Shown: piece by piece, positions 18,677 through 28,094 of the stretch | Layout of the letters: each line of letters opens with the position of its first letter | Position numbering within the stretch: position 1 is the first letter of the stretch | From: Bacteroidia bacterium | GTDB lineage: Bacteria; Bacteroidota; Bacteroidia; SXHM01 | Direction: 5' to 3' | Length of the DNA stretch: 39,960 nucleotides | Assembly: GCA_020054035.1 (NCBI GenBank) | Contig: JAGVLY010000021.1 | Location: 1 to 39,960 of the forward strand | Notes under the pieces: model-generated | Told to the model about the DNA's origin: nothing | The model's database searches: none | Seen by the model: the letters and a program-made list of their open reading frames with translations, nothing else | Program-made: the position numbers and the translations under genes

Positions 18677-18772
18677 TTTTACCACATAGACACATAGGCA
18701 CATAGAAAAACACATCCCGCAGCATTGCGGGATAAAAACCTATGTTTCTATGTGCCTATGTGGTTCAATAAA
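18677..18772. repeat. Composite inverted repeat, 'ACCACATAGGCACATAG' family (second copy)
   Basis: ttttaccacatagacacataggcacatag / cctatgtttctatgtgcctatgtggttc enclosing a different hairpin, TCCCGC-AGCATT-GCGGGA (18715-18732). Confidence 0.9.
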
Positions 18773-18851
18773 TAATTTGCTGTTTAATTTTATGGAATTT
18801 CAGCACTTTCTGCATCAGAGAGGTTGACTCCTAACCGTAAAAAAACAAACC

Positions 18852-19541
18852 ATGAAAAAGTCCTTGCTAATTCTGTTCCTAATTTCTAACCTCCAACTTC
18901 TAACTTCCAAAGCCGACAACACCGGACAAATTAACGGAACTGTAACCGATAGTATTTCGGGCGAAACCTTAATAGGAGCAACCATTCAGGTGATGCTAAG
19001 CGGAAAATCTTTTGGAACAACTACAGACATAGAAGGATATTATGCTTTGAAACCACTTGAACCCGGCATGTATGATGTGAAGGTAAGTTTTATCGGCTAT
19101 GAAGAAAAAGTGTTTAAAAACGTTCGTGTTTCACAGCAAAGCATCACTGTTCTGAATGCTAAATTAGCTACAGGAAACGGGATAGTATTTGACGATGTTA
19201 TTTTTACTGAATACCGCGACCTGATAAGCATAGAACCTAAAACAATTTTTACCGCTGATGTAATACAAGATATGCCGGTAAGAAAAGTTGATGATATCGT
19301 GTCACTTTCGGCAGGCGTTTATCAATCAGACGGTGGTGAATTATACTTCCGTGGTTCGCGCCCCGAAGCCACAGAATACTATGTTGACAATGTTAAAATT
19401 ATAGGCGACCATAATGTTCCTGCCGGAGCCATTGCCGAAATTATGGTTTACTCGGGCGGCATACCTGCGCGCTATGGTGATGTAACCGGTGGAGTAGTGG
19501 TGATTACTACCAAGAGTCATAATATGTATCATGGGGAATAA
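18852..19541 (+). CDS. Plug-only TonB receptor-like protein (CarboxypepD_reg-like + plug, no barrel)
   Basis: GTVTDSISGETLIGATIQVMLSGKSFGTTTDIEGYY; LYFRGSRPEATEYYVDNVKI...GGIPARYGDVTGGVVVITTK, then a stop. Confidence 0.8.
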   Translation: MKKSLLILFLISNLQLLTSKADNTGQINGTVTDSISGETLIGATIQVMLSGKSFGTTTDIEGYYALKPLEPGMYDVKVSFIGYEEKVFKNVRVSQQSITVLNAKLATGNGIVFDDVIFTEYRDLISIEPKTIFTADVIQDMPVRKVDDIVSLSAGVYQSDGGELYFRGSRPEATEYYVDNVKIIGDHNVPAGAIAEIMVYSGGIPARYGDVTGGVVVITTKSHNMYHGE

Positions 19542-19550
19542 GTTTTGAAT

Positions 19551-19607
19551 GTTTAGAAAGTGTAAAAGTTCAGAATGTTTGTGCACTAACTTTTACACTT
19601 TCTAAAC
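19551..19607. repeat. Perfect 20-bp inverted repeat hairpin
   Basis: GTTTAGAAAGTGTAAAAGTT (19551-19570) / AACTTTTACACTTTCTAAAC (19588-19607), 17-nt loop. Confidence 0.95.
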
Positions 19608-19777
19608 CTTTACACCTTCACAACATCTTTCTTTGACTTGTATAAAATAGCCGAAAGATTTCTCCATCTGCTTAATTTTCGTTTCTAAATTTACCACCGA
19701 ATAATATAAAACTATATTCGCGGTCAGTTAAAAAGGCGTTAATTCGCAAATAGCTAAATCACTAAATCACAAATAAT

Positions 19778-20329
19778 ATGGATAGCATAGGTGATGTAAT
19801 ATATGTAATAGCAATTGTAGGCTATATTGTTTACAGTTTTGTTTCGGGTGCTAAAAAGCAAAAGAACAAAGGCAAGAGAGTGGATGAGACAACTACCCGT
19901 CCCGATGCCGAGCCTGATCTTAGAAAAATGTTGGAAGAGATGCTTGGTAAAACTGAACAGGCAAAGCCACAGCCGGCTCCTGTTTATGAAAGTCGCAAAC
20001 CCACCATTCAACCTGTTTACGAAACAGAGGAAGGTCAAAGCCAGGAAGGTAAAGCCATGAACCCGGTTGATAACTACGAGTTTGGTAAATATAAAACCTT
20101 AGAAGATGAGGTACATGACGAAGCTGCTGAAGCATCACAATACGAGCAGTTTAATTCTTTAAATTACAGTGAGCAAACAGCAGCCCATAGTATAGCAGAA
20201 AAAGAAGGAATAAAAGAGGTAGTTCATCTTGAAGAAACGAAAGAACCAACACCGGTTTTAAAAGATTTTGATATTGAAAAAGCCATTATCTACAGTGAGA
20301 TATTAAAGCGTCCAGCATGGGCTGTGTAA
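19778..20329 (+). CDS. Hypothetical single-pass membrane protein
   Basis: N-terminal VIYVIAIVGYIVYSFVSGAKKQK, then a charged, low-complexity tail. Confidence 0.55.
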   Translation: MDSIGDVIYVIAIVGYIVYSFVSGAKKQKNKGKRVDETTTRPDAEPDLRKMLEEMLGKTEQAKPQPAPVYESRKPTIQPVYETEEGQSQEGKAMNPVDNYEFGKYKTLEDEVHDEAAEASQYEQFNSLNYSEQTAAHSIAEKEGIKEVVHLEETKEPTPVLKDFDIEKAIIYSEILKRPAWAV

Positions 20330-20365
20330 GACGCTTTAACATTTGTTAACAAAAAATTCACAAAT

Positions 20366-20397
20366 TTTGGCTTTTAAATCTAAAAAACATACTTTTA
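20366..20397 (+). promoter_or_regulatory. Possible Bacteroidota-type promoter for the TonB receptor gene
   Basis: TTTG (20366-20369), 20-nt spacer, TACTTTTA (20390-20397); close to TTTG / TAnnTTTG. Confidence 0.3.
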
Positions 20398-20444
20398 GCC
20401 CCCCTAAAAAAAGGATAAACCCTCATTAAAATAACATCAGGCAC

Positions 20445-23400
20445 ATGCAGAAAAAATTACTTTCACTGGCGTTGACCCTTCTTGTTTTCGGTTTTGCAGC
20501 AACCGCGCAAATCGGCACAGGAACTCTTAAAGGTAAAGTTACTGACGATAAAGGCGAGCCCCTTCCATTCGCCAACGTAGTAGTTGAGCTTAACGGAACG
20601 CTGGTTACCGGAACGCTTACTGATTTTGATGGTAACTTCACCATCAAACCTATTTCTCCGGGAAGATTTACCGTAAAGGCTTCATTGGTTGGTTACACAA
20701 CTTCGCAGGTAAATAATGTGCAGGTAAGCGATAGTAAAATCACTTTTCAGGATTTTAAAATGGCTCAGGGTATTGAGCTTGGTGCGGCTACAGTAATTGA
20801 ATACGAAGTTCCGCTTATCAAGCAGGATGGCGGTTCTGAAACAACTATTACATCAGAAGATATTGTAAAAATGCCGGGAAGAACAGCCGAGTCGGTAGCT
20901 ACTACCGTTGCGGGTGTTTATTCTCAGGATGGTGAGGTTGGAAGCATCCGTGGTTCACGCGGAGAATCAACTGATACGTATATTGATGGTGTTCGTGTAC
21001 GCGGTTCATCAGCAATTCCGCAGTCGGCTATTGAGCAGGTAACTATTGTAACAGGCGGTTTGCCTGCACAGTTTGGTGATGCAACAGGTGGTGTAATTTC
21101 TATTACAACAAAAGGCCCTTCACGTAATTTTTACGGAGGTGCTGAGATAGTAACTTCACAGTACCTTGATAATTTTGGTTACAATCTGGGAGCTTTAAAC
21201 CTTTCCGGTCCGCTGATTATGGTAAAAGACAAACAAAACGAAGGTCATAAAAAACCTTTGTTTGGTTTCTTCCTTTCTGCAGAGGGTACTTACCAAAAAG
21301 ATCCTGATCCTTCGGCAATCGGTATTTATAAAACAAAAGATGAAGTTCTTAAATACTTAGAAGAAAATCCAATCCGTCCTTCCGGTTTAACAACAGGTGG
21401 TTCATACCAAAATGCAGCGTTCATCCATCAGGATGACCATCTTGAAAATATTGCTGCCCGCCAGAATGTTGCCCGCAAAGACATGAACCTTTCCGGTAAA
21501 ATTGATTTGAGCACTTCAGGAACAACCAACCTTACTGTTGGAGGTTCAATGGCACTTAACGAGAGCAAAATTTATGATTACAACAATGCCTTATTTAATA
21601 CAGTTAATAATGGACAGGTAATCAATAATACCATTCGTGCTTTTGGAAGATTTACCCAGCGTTTTAATGCAAAAGAGCCTAAAGAAGGTAAAAAAGGTGG
21701 TATCAGCAATGCGTATTATACCATTCAGGTTGACTATACTAAGGTTTTGCAAACTGTTCAGGATCCTGATCATAAAGACGATTTGTTTAACTATGGTTAC
21801 ATCGGAAAATTCAAAACCTACACAATTCCTACTTATGGTTTTGGTATTGATACAACAACCGGTTTGTTCGGTCGTGTATTAAATGGTTTTGCCGATACAC
21901 TTGTTGAGTTTACTCCATCGGATATTAATCCTACTACAGCTAACTATACTACTCAGTTCTATGCTCAGAACCCTGATGCTGAAGGTAACTATGAGAACCT
22001 TTTCCAGATTGGAAATAAAGGTGGTTTGATTAATGGTCAGTCGCCAACCAGCGTTTACGGATTATGGAACAATACAGGTTCTCAGTACAACGGATATTCA
22101 AAAACTGATAACACCTCATTACGTGTAACTGCCCTGGGTTCTGTGGATTTAAAAAATCATGCTTTTACGCTTGGTTTTGAATATGAACAAAGAACAGACA
22201 GGTTTGTAGGTTACTCACCGGTTGGGTTATGGACACTGGCAAGACAATTGACAAACTTTCATATTTCAGAGATTGATGTTACTAACCCGCAACCGGTTTT
22301 TGTAAATGGAGTATTTCAGGACACTATTAACTACCCACGTTTATTTAATGGTGCTGATCAAAGCTACTTTGATTATAATCTGCGTCAGTCACTTGGTTTG
22401 CAAACTAACGGGCTTGATTACATTGACCTTGACAGCTATGACCCAAGCCAATTGAACATTAACTATTTCAGTGCTGATGAGTTGCTTAACAATGGTAACA
22501 ATTATGTTTCTTACTATGGTTATGACCACACCGGAAAAAAACTGACTGACAAACCAAGCTTTGATGATTTCTTTACAGCAAAGGACGAGTTTGGAAATTA
22601 CAAAAGACAAATTGCTCCTTTTCAGCCAACTTACCTTGCAGGATACATTCAGGATAAATTTGCATTCAAAGACCTTATCTTTAACGTAGGTGTGCGTGTT
22701 GACCGTTATGATGCTAACCAAAAAGTATTGAAAGATCAGTTCTCATTATTTGAAACTATAAAAGCAGGTGAAGTTTCTGATATTGGTGGAAATGCTGTTA
22801 CTCACCCATCAAATATTGGAGATGATTATGTAGTGTATGTAAACGACATTAACAGCCCAACTGCAATTGTTGGTTACCGTAACGACAGGACATGGTATAA
22901 TGCAGAGGGAGCAGTAATTACTGATCCAACTGTTTTAAGAACAGGAAGCGGAATTGCTCCTTACCTGGTTGATCCTTCAGACAATATTGTAAGCTCAAAA
23001 GCATTTAAAGATTACCAGCCGCAGACCAACATTATGCCGCGTATATCTTTCTCTTTCCCTATTTCGGAAGATGCCTTGTTCTTTGCTCACTATGATGTAT
23101 TGACAAAACGCCCTGTTGGAGGAAACAGACTTGACCCAACTGATTATCTGTTCATTGAAAACCGTTCGTCTAATGTATTGAACAACCCTGACTTGAAACC
23201 CGAAAAAACCATTGATTACGAATTGGGTTTCCAGCAAAAATTAAATAGTAACTCAGCAATTAAATTCTCAGCATTTTATAGAGAGTTGAGAAATCTAATC
23301 CAGACAACACGTGTTCTGGAAGCATATCCAAGAACGTATACAACGTATGGTAACCTTGACTTTGGAACAGTAAAAGGGCTTTCATTAAGTTATGACTTGC

Positions 23401-24077
23401 GCAGAACAGGAAACATCTGGATGCGTGCAAGCTATACTTTACAGTTTGCTGACGGAACAGGTTCAAATGCAACAACAGGACTTAGCCTTGTGAACTCAGG
23501 TTTTGGTAATTTAAGAACCATTCAACCTTTGAGTTTTGACCAAAGACACAACATTGTTGTTACACTTGACTATCGCTTTAGTTCAGGTAAAGATTATAAC
23601 GGTCCGCGCATCGGCAAAGTCAATATTTTTTCAAATACAGGTTTGAATATTATTGCCCGCGCAGGTTCCGGAACACCATACACGCGTTCTATCCTGCCAT
23701 CATTCGGTGGAGGAGGTACCCGTGTTGACGGATCACTAAATGGGTCACGTTTACCTTGGAACTTTAAAATTGATGCTCGTCTGGATAAAGACATTCCGCT
23801 TAATTTCGGTAAAAAAGAAGGTAAAAAGAAACCGGCTAACCTGACTGTGTATTTACAGGTTCAGAACATTCTTAATACTAAAAACATCATTAATGTTTAT
23901 CGCAAAACAGGTAACCCTAATGATGACGGATATCTTGCAGCAGCTCAGTTCCAAAATAACATTGCTTCTCAAAATGATGAACAGAGTTTCCGTGATTTAT
24001 ATGCAATTGCAATAAACAATCCTGATAATTACAGTAGACCGCGCACAATAAGATTAGGACTAATGTTTAACTTCTAA
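20445..24077 (+). CDS. TonB-dependent receptor with CarboxypepD_reg-like domain
   Basis: 1210 aa; GTLKGKVTDDKGEPLPFANVVVELNGT, plug GSIRGSRGESTDTYIDGVRVRG, barrel ending RPRTIRLGLMFNF. Confidence 0.9.
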   Translation: MQKKLLSLALTLLVFGFAATAQIGTGTLKGKVTDDKGEPLPFANVVVELNGTLVTGTLTDFDGNFTIKPISPGRFTVKASLVGYTTSQVNNVQVSDSKITFQDFKMAQGIELGAATVIEYEVPLIKQDGGSETTITSEDIVKMPGRTAESVATTVAGVYSQDGEVGSIRGSRGESTDTYIDGVRVRGSSAIPQSAIEQVTIVTGGLPAQFGDATGGVISITTKGPSRNFYGGAEIVTSQYLDNFGYNLGALNLSGPLIMVKDKQNEGHKKPLFGFFLSAEGTYQKDPDPSAIGIYKTKDEVLKYLEENPIRPSGLTTGGSYQNAAFIHQDDHLENIAARQNVARKDMNLSGKIDLSTSGTTNLTVGGSMALNESKIYDYNNALFNTVNNGQVINNTIRAFGRFTQRFNAKEPKEGKKGGISNAYYTIQVDYTKVLQTVQDPDHKDDLFNYGYIGKFKTYTIPTYGFGIDTTTGLFGRVLNGFADTLVEFTPSDINPTTANYTTQFYAQNPDAEGNYENLFQIGNKGGLINGQSPTSVYGLWNNTGSQYNGYSKTDNTSLRVTALGSVDLKNHAFTLGFEYEQRTDRFVGYSPVGLWTLARQLTNFHISEIDVTNPQPVFVNGVFQDTINYPRLFNGADQSYFDYNLRQSLGLQTNGLDYIDLDSYDPSQLNINYFSADELLNNGNNYVSYYGYDHTGKKLTDKPSFDDFFTAKDEFGNYKRQIAPFQPTYLAGYIQDKFAFKDLIFNVGVRVDRYDANQKVLKDQFSLFETIKAGEVSDIGGNAVTHPSNIGDDYVVYVNDINSPTAIVGYRNDRTWYNAEGAVITDPTVLRTGSGIAPYLVDPSDNIVSSKAFKDYQPQTNIMPRISFSFPISEDALFFAHYDVLTKRPVGGNRLDPTDYLFIENRSSNVLNNPDLKPEKTIDYELGFQQKLNSNSAIKFSAFYRELRNLIQTTRVLEAYPRTYTTYGNLDFGTVKGLSLSYDLRRTGNIWMRASYTLQFADGTGSNATTGLSLVNSGFGNLRTIQPLSFDQRHNIVVTLDYRFSSGKDYNGPRIGKVNIFSNTGLNIIARAGSGTPYTRSILPSFGGGGTRVDGSLNGSRLPWNFKIDARLDKDIPLNFGKKEGKKKPANLTVYLQVQNILNTKNIINVYRKTGNPNDDGYLAAAQFQNNIASQNDEQSFRDLYAIAINNPDNYSRPRTIRLGLMFNF

Positions 24078-24103
24078 GGTATTAAACGAATAATTCAGAT
24101 ACA

Positions 24104-27100
24104 ATGATTAAAAAAGCAAATTCAATCGCCATAGCCGCACTCTTTGTGTTTATGTTTTTTTTCAGTAACAGTTACGCTGACAAAACTCATGGAGTAAATG
24201 ATAACAGTGGCAAAACAAGTTCTCCGCAATCTGTTTCTGCAGGTTGTGTGCCTCCTACAACAGGATTGGAGTTATCATTGAACAATGTTAAAACCGTTAT
24301 TTACACCGGTGCTGATAAATGGTGGGATTTGATTGGTAACGCGCGCTACGAAGTTCCTAAAGGATCGGGTAAACACTCGCTTTATACCGGCTCTCTTTGG
24401 ATGGGTGGTGTTGACGTAAACAACCAATTGAAAGTAGCAGCTATCCGTTTTCGTCAGGTAGGTAATGACTTCTGGCCAGGACCGCTTACTACAGACGGGG
24501 CAGCTTCTGTTGATGCCGATGTATGTGCAAAATATGATAAGTTTTATAAAATTACAAGAGCCGAAGTTGATGAGTTTGTTGGATGGTACTCTTTGATGAG
24601 TGACCCTGCACTTCAGGCTGAATTATTTCCGGGCTATACTATTCCTGCTTCTATTTTAAATTGGCCTGCGCATGGAGACGTAACTCTTGGACAAGATTAT
24701 TACTTAGCTCCGTTTTATGATGCTGACGGAAGTGGTGATTACAATCCTGAAACAGGAGGCGATTATCCAAAATATGATTTGATTGGTGATGTTGATTGCC
24801 GTACCACACGCGACATCAGATTGTTTGGTGATGAAACATTGTGGTGGGTATTTAATGATAAAGGAAATATCCATACAGAAACAGGAGCTGAGGCAATTGG
24901 TATGGAAATCCGCTCACAGGCGTTTGCATTTGCTACCAACGATGAGATTAACAGCATGACCTTTTATAATTATGAGTTGATTAACCGTGGTTCATTTACT
25001 TTAACCAATACTTATTTTGCTCAGTGGGTTGACCCGGATTTAGGGTATGCAGAAGATGACTTTGTTGGCTGCGATGTAATGCGCGGATTAGGATACTGCT
25101 ATAATGGAGTTGCAGTAGATGGTTCAGGAGGCCCTCAGCAATACGGAGCAAATCCTCCGGCTGTTGGTATTGACTTTTTTGAAGGCCCCTATCAGGACAA
25201 CGATGGTATTGATAACGCTTACGGTATAGGACCCAATGAAGCACTTAACGGCTTAGGTTATGGTGACGGAGTTGTTGATAATGAGCGTTATGGTATGAGA
25301 AGGTTTATTTATCATAATAACTCAGGCGGAGGAGGTAATCCTGCACAGACCGACCCTTTAACTGGAACCGACTACTATAACTATCTGCAAGGTATCTGGC
25401 TTGATAATACTGTTATGTGTTATGGCGGAACCGGGCATCCTTCAGGTGGAGGTAACTCAAGCGTTCCTGCTCAGTTTATGTTTCCGGCTGATACCGATCC
25501 TTTAGGTTGGGGAACTAATGGTAACGTTCAGGCTTCATGGACTGAAGAAAATTCAGGTAACGTTCCTTATGACAGACGTTTTATGCAATCTGCTGGACCA
25601 TTTACGTTGGATCCGGGAGCTGTTAACGATATTACTGTTGGAGCAGTTTGGGCTCGTACTACATCAGGAGGCCCAATGGCATCTGTAGAAAAATTGAAAT
25701 TAGCGGATGATAAAGCTCAGGCATTATTCCAAAATTGCTTTAAAGTTTTGAATGGGCCGGATGCGCCCGATGTTTCTGTTATTGAATTGGACAAAGAATT
25801 AATCCTTGCCATTTCAAACCGTCCTACTTCTAATAATTACAACGAAGGATATGAAGAATTAGATCCGTTTATCATAAGCCCTCCAGGCGAAACCTATGAT
25901 AATATATTCAGGTTTGAAGGGTATCAGATTTTTCAAGTAAAAGATGCAACTGTTAGTGTTGCTGATTTGTATGACCCTGATAAAGCACGTTTGGTAGCAC
26001 AGTGTGATGTCGAAAATTTTGATACACTTGGTAACCCTATTGCTCAATTAGTCAATTTTGAATTTTCTGATGAATTGAATTCTAATATTCCTACGGAAGA
26101 AGTGAATGGCGCAAATAAAGGCATCAGTCATACTTTCCAGATTTTGAATGATGAATTTGCAACAGGTGACAGACGTTTGGTAAACCATAAAAAGTATTAC
26201 TACATCGCAATTGCATACGCATACAATAACTACAAAAAATACGATCAGAGCGATCCTCTTCAATTGGATGGACAGAAAAAACCGTATAAAGCAGGTCGTA
26301 AAAGTGTAACAGGAGCTATTAAAGTAAGCACAGGAATTCCGCATATTAATTCACCTGAAGAAGGAGGAACAATTCTGAATTCAGCTTATGGAACAGGACC
26401 TAAACTGAAACGAATTGAAGGAAACGGAAACGGTGGAAATGCAGCTGATTTTACAACTGAAACCGTTGCTGAAATTCTGGCAAATGGAAAAGCAGAAACA
26501 CCTGTTTACCAAAACGGCAGAGGACCTGTGGACATTAAAATCTACAATCCTTTAAATGTTCCCAATGCAAACTTTACATTCAAAATGCTGGATACTACAG
26601 GTGGTAATTTGGATGATGCATACTGGTCATTGAAAAATGATGACAGCGGAGAAGAAGTTTTTGCAACTTCAACCATTGCCAATGAAAACGAACAGCTTAT
26701 TCCTGATTGGGGAATGTCTTTAACCGTAAAACAAGTGCTTGAACCGGATGATGATGAGGCTAACGGAAATGAGTATCTTGAATCTTCAGTAGATTTTGCT
26801 AACAACAGAGAAATATGGTTAACTTCAGTAACCGATGCTGATGGGGCAAGTGCTTTCAATTGGATACGTTCCGGAAATACAGCAGATGATGCAAATCCTG
26901 AAAATATTGACTATGGAGATCCGGCACAATTCTATGAACAGATATTAGGAGGAACATGGGCGCCTTATAAATTAGCTTCGCAAGAAGAAGGTGTTGCATC
27001 GCCTACATGGGATAGGTTCAAAGTGCTTAATAAACTTGAAAATCTGCATAGTGTTGATATAGTTATTACAGCAGATAAAACCAAATGGACACGTTGTCCT

Positions 27101-28051
27101 GTTATTGAAGTTGCAGATGACGGAATCCCTACAATTGGTGGTTCCCGTAAAATGGATTTGAGACAAAGCCCTTCAGTTGATCAGGATGGAAATCCTGATG
27201 GCTCAGGAACATTGGGTATGGGTTGGTTCCCGGGTTATGCAGTAAACATAGAAACAGGTGAGCGGTTAAATATCATGTTTGGCGAAAACTCGTTCCTTGC
27301 TCAGGATAACGGAACAGATATGATATGGAATCCAACATCACATACCCTAGATTTTCTAAATACCTATTTCGGTGGTGGACACTATATCTATATCATGGGT
27401 CATAATGGTGATACCGGAAATGATGCACCGGCTTATGATGAAGGGGCTTGGATTTATCAGCGTTTGAGTGGTAATAACTACACCCCAAGCGATATTGATA
27501 AACGTAATGTTTATAAAGATGTAATGTGGGTAAATATGCCACTTGGAGTAGATAATAAAGCACTGCTTGCAACGGATGTTACTTACAAAATACGTGTAAC
27601 TCGTCCTTACAGAAAAGGCTTTAATAATGCTACTTGGGAAACAGGAAGTCCGCAAAACGGAAACCTGCCGATGTATACATTTAACACAGGCGATTTGTTT
27701 ACCGTTAACGATGATTTAACGGCAGCAGAAGATGCGTTGAACTTGATAAATGTGGTTCCAAATCCTTATTACGCTTACTCAGGTTATGAAGCTAACCAAC
27801 TGGCATCAACTGTTAAAATTACAAACCTGCCGCAAAAGTGCGTAGTGTCAATTTATACAGTTAATGGAACGCTTATCAGACAATTCAAGAAAGATGAGCC
27901 AAAAACTTCTATTGATTGGGATTTAAAAAACACTTCCGGAATACCAATTGCAGGTGGCGTTTACCTTATCCATATAAATGTTGATGGAGTAGGAGAGAAG
28001 GTTATCAAATTCTTCGGAGCATTGCGCCCCGTTGACTTAGACTCATTCTAA
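24104..28051 (+). CDS. Large secreted/cell-surface protein with T9SS-like C-terminal tail
   Basis: N-terminal hydrophobic signal; C-terminal NVVPNPYYAYSGYE...VSIYTVNGTLIRQFKKDEP...GGVYLIHINVDGVGEKVIKFFG. Confidence 0.7.
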   Translation: MIKKANSIAIAALFVFMFFFSNSYADKTHGVNDNSGKTSSPQSVSAGCVPPTTGLELSLNNVKTVIYTGADKWWDLIGNARYEVPKGSGKHSLYTGSLWMGGVDVNNQLKVAAIRFRQVGNDFWPGPLTTDGAASVDADVCAKYDKFYKITRAEVDEFVGWYSLMSDPALQAELFPGYTIPASILNWPAHGDVTLGQDYYLAPFYDADGSGDYNPETGGDYPKYDLIGDVDCRTTRDIRLFGDETLWWVFNDKGNIHTETGAEAIGMEIRSQAFAFATNDEINSMTFYNYELINRGSFTLTNTYFAQWVDPDLGYAEDDFVGCDVMRGLGYCYNGVAVDGSGGPQQYGANPPAVGIDFFEGPYQDNDGIDNAYGIGPNEALNGLGYGDGVVDNERYGMRRFIYHNNSGGGGNPAQTDPLTGTDYYNYLQGIWLDNTVMCYGGTGHPSGGGNSSVPAQFMFPADTDPLGWGTNGNVQASWTEENSGNVPYDRRFMQSAGPFTLDPGAVNDITVGAVWARTTSGGPMASVEKLKLADDKAQALFQNCFKVLNGPDAPDVSVIELDKELILAISNRPTSNNYNEGYEELDPFIISPPGETYDNIFRFEGYQIFQVKDATVSVADLYDPDKARLVAQCDVENFDTLGNPIAQLVNFEFSDELNSNIPTEEVNGANKGISHTFQILNDEFATGDRRLVNHKKYYYIAIAYAYNNYKKYDQSDPLQLDGQKKPYKAGRKSVTGAIKVSTGIPHINSPEEGGTILNSAYGTGPKLKRIEGNGNGGNAADFTTETVAEILANGKAETPVYQNGRGPVDIKIYNPLNVPNANFTFKMLDTTGGNLDDAYWSLKNDDSGEEVFATSTIANENEQLIPDWGMSLTVKQVLEPDDDEANGNEYLESSVDFANNREIWLTSVTDADGASAFNWIRSGNTADDANPENIDYGDPAQFYEQILGGTWAPYKLASQEEGVASPTWDRFKVLNKLENLHSVDIVITADKTKWTRCPVIEVADDGIPTIGGSRKMDLRQSPSVDQDGNPDGSGTLGMGWFPGYAVNIETGERLNIMFGENSFLAQDNGTDMIWNPTSHTLDFLNTYFGGGHYIYIMGHNGDTGNDAPAYDEGAWIYQRLSGNNYTPSDIDKRNVYKDVMWVNMPLGVDNKALLATDVTYKIRVTRPYRKGFNNATWETGSPQNGNLPMYTFNTGDLFTVNDDLTAAEDALNLINVVPNPYYAYSGYEANQLASTVKITNLPQKCVVSIYTVNGTLIRQFKKDEPKTSIDWDLKNTSGIPIAGGVYLIHINVDGVGEKVIKFFGALRPVDLDSF

Positions 28052-28094
28052 TAATTGCACAGAAATATTAATTAAGACGAAATAACATTCTGAT

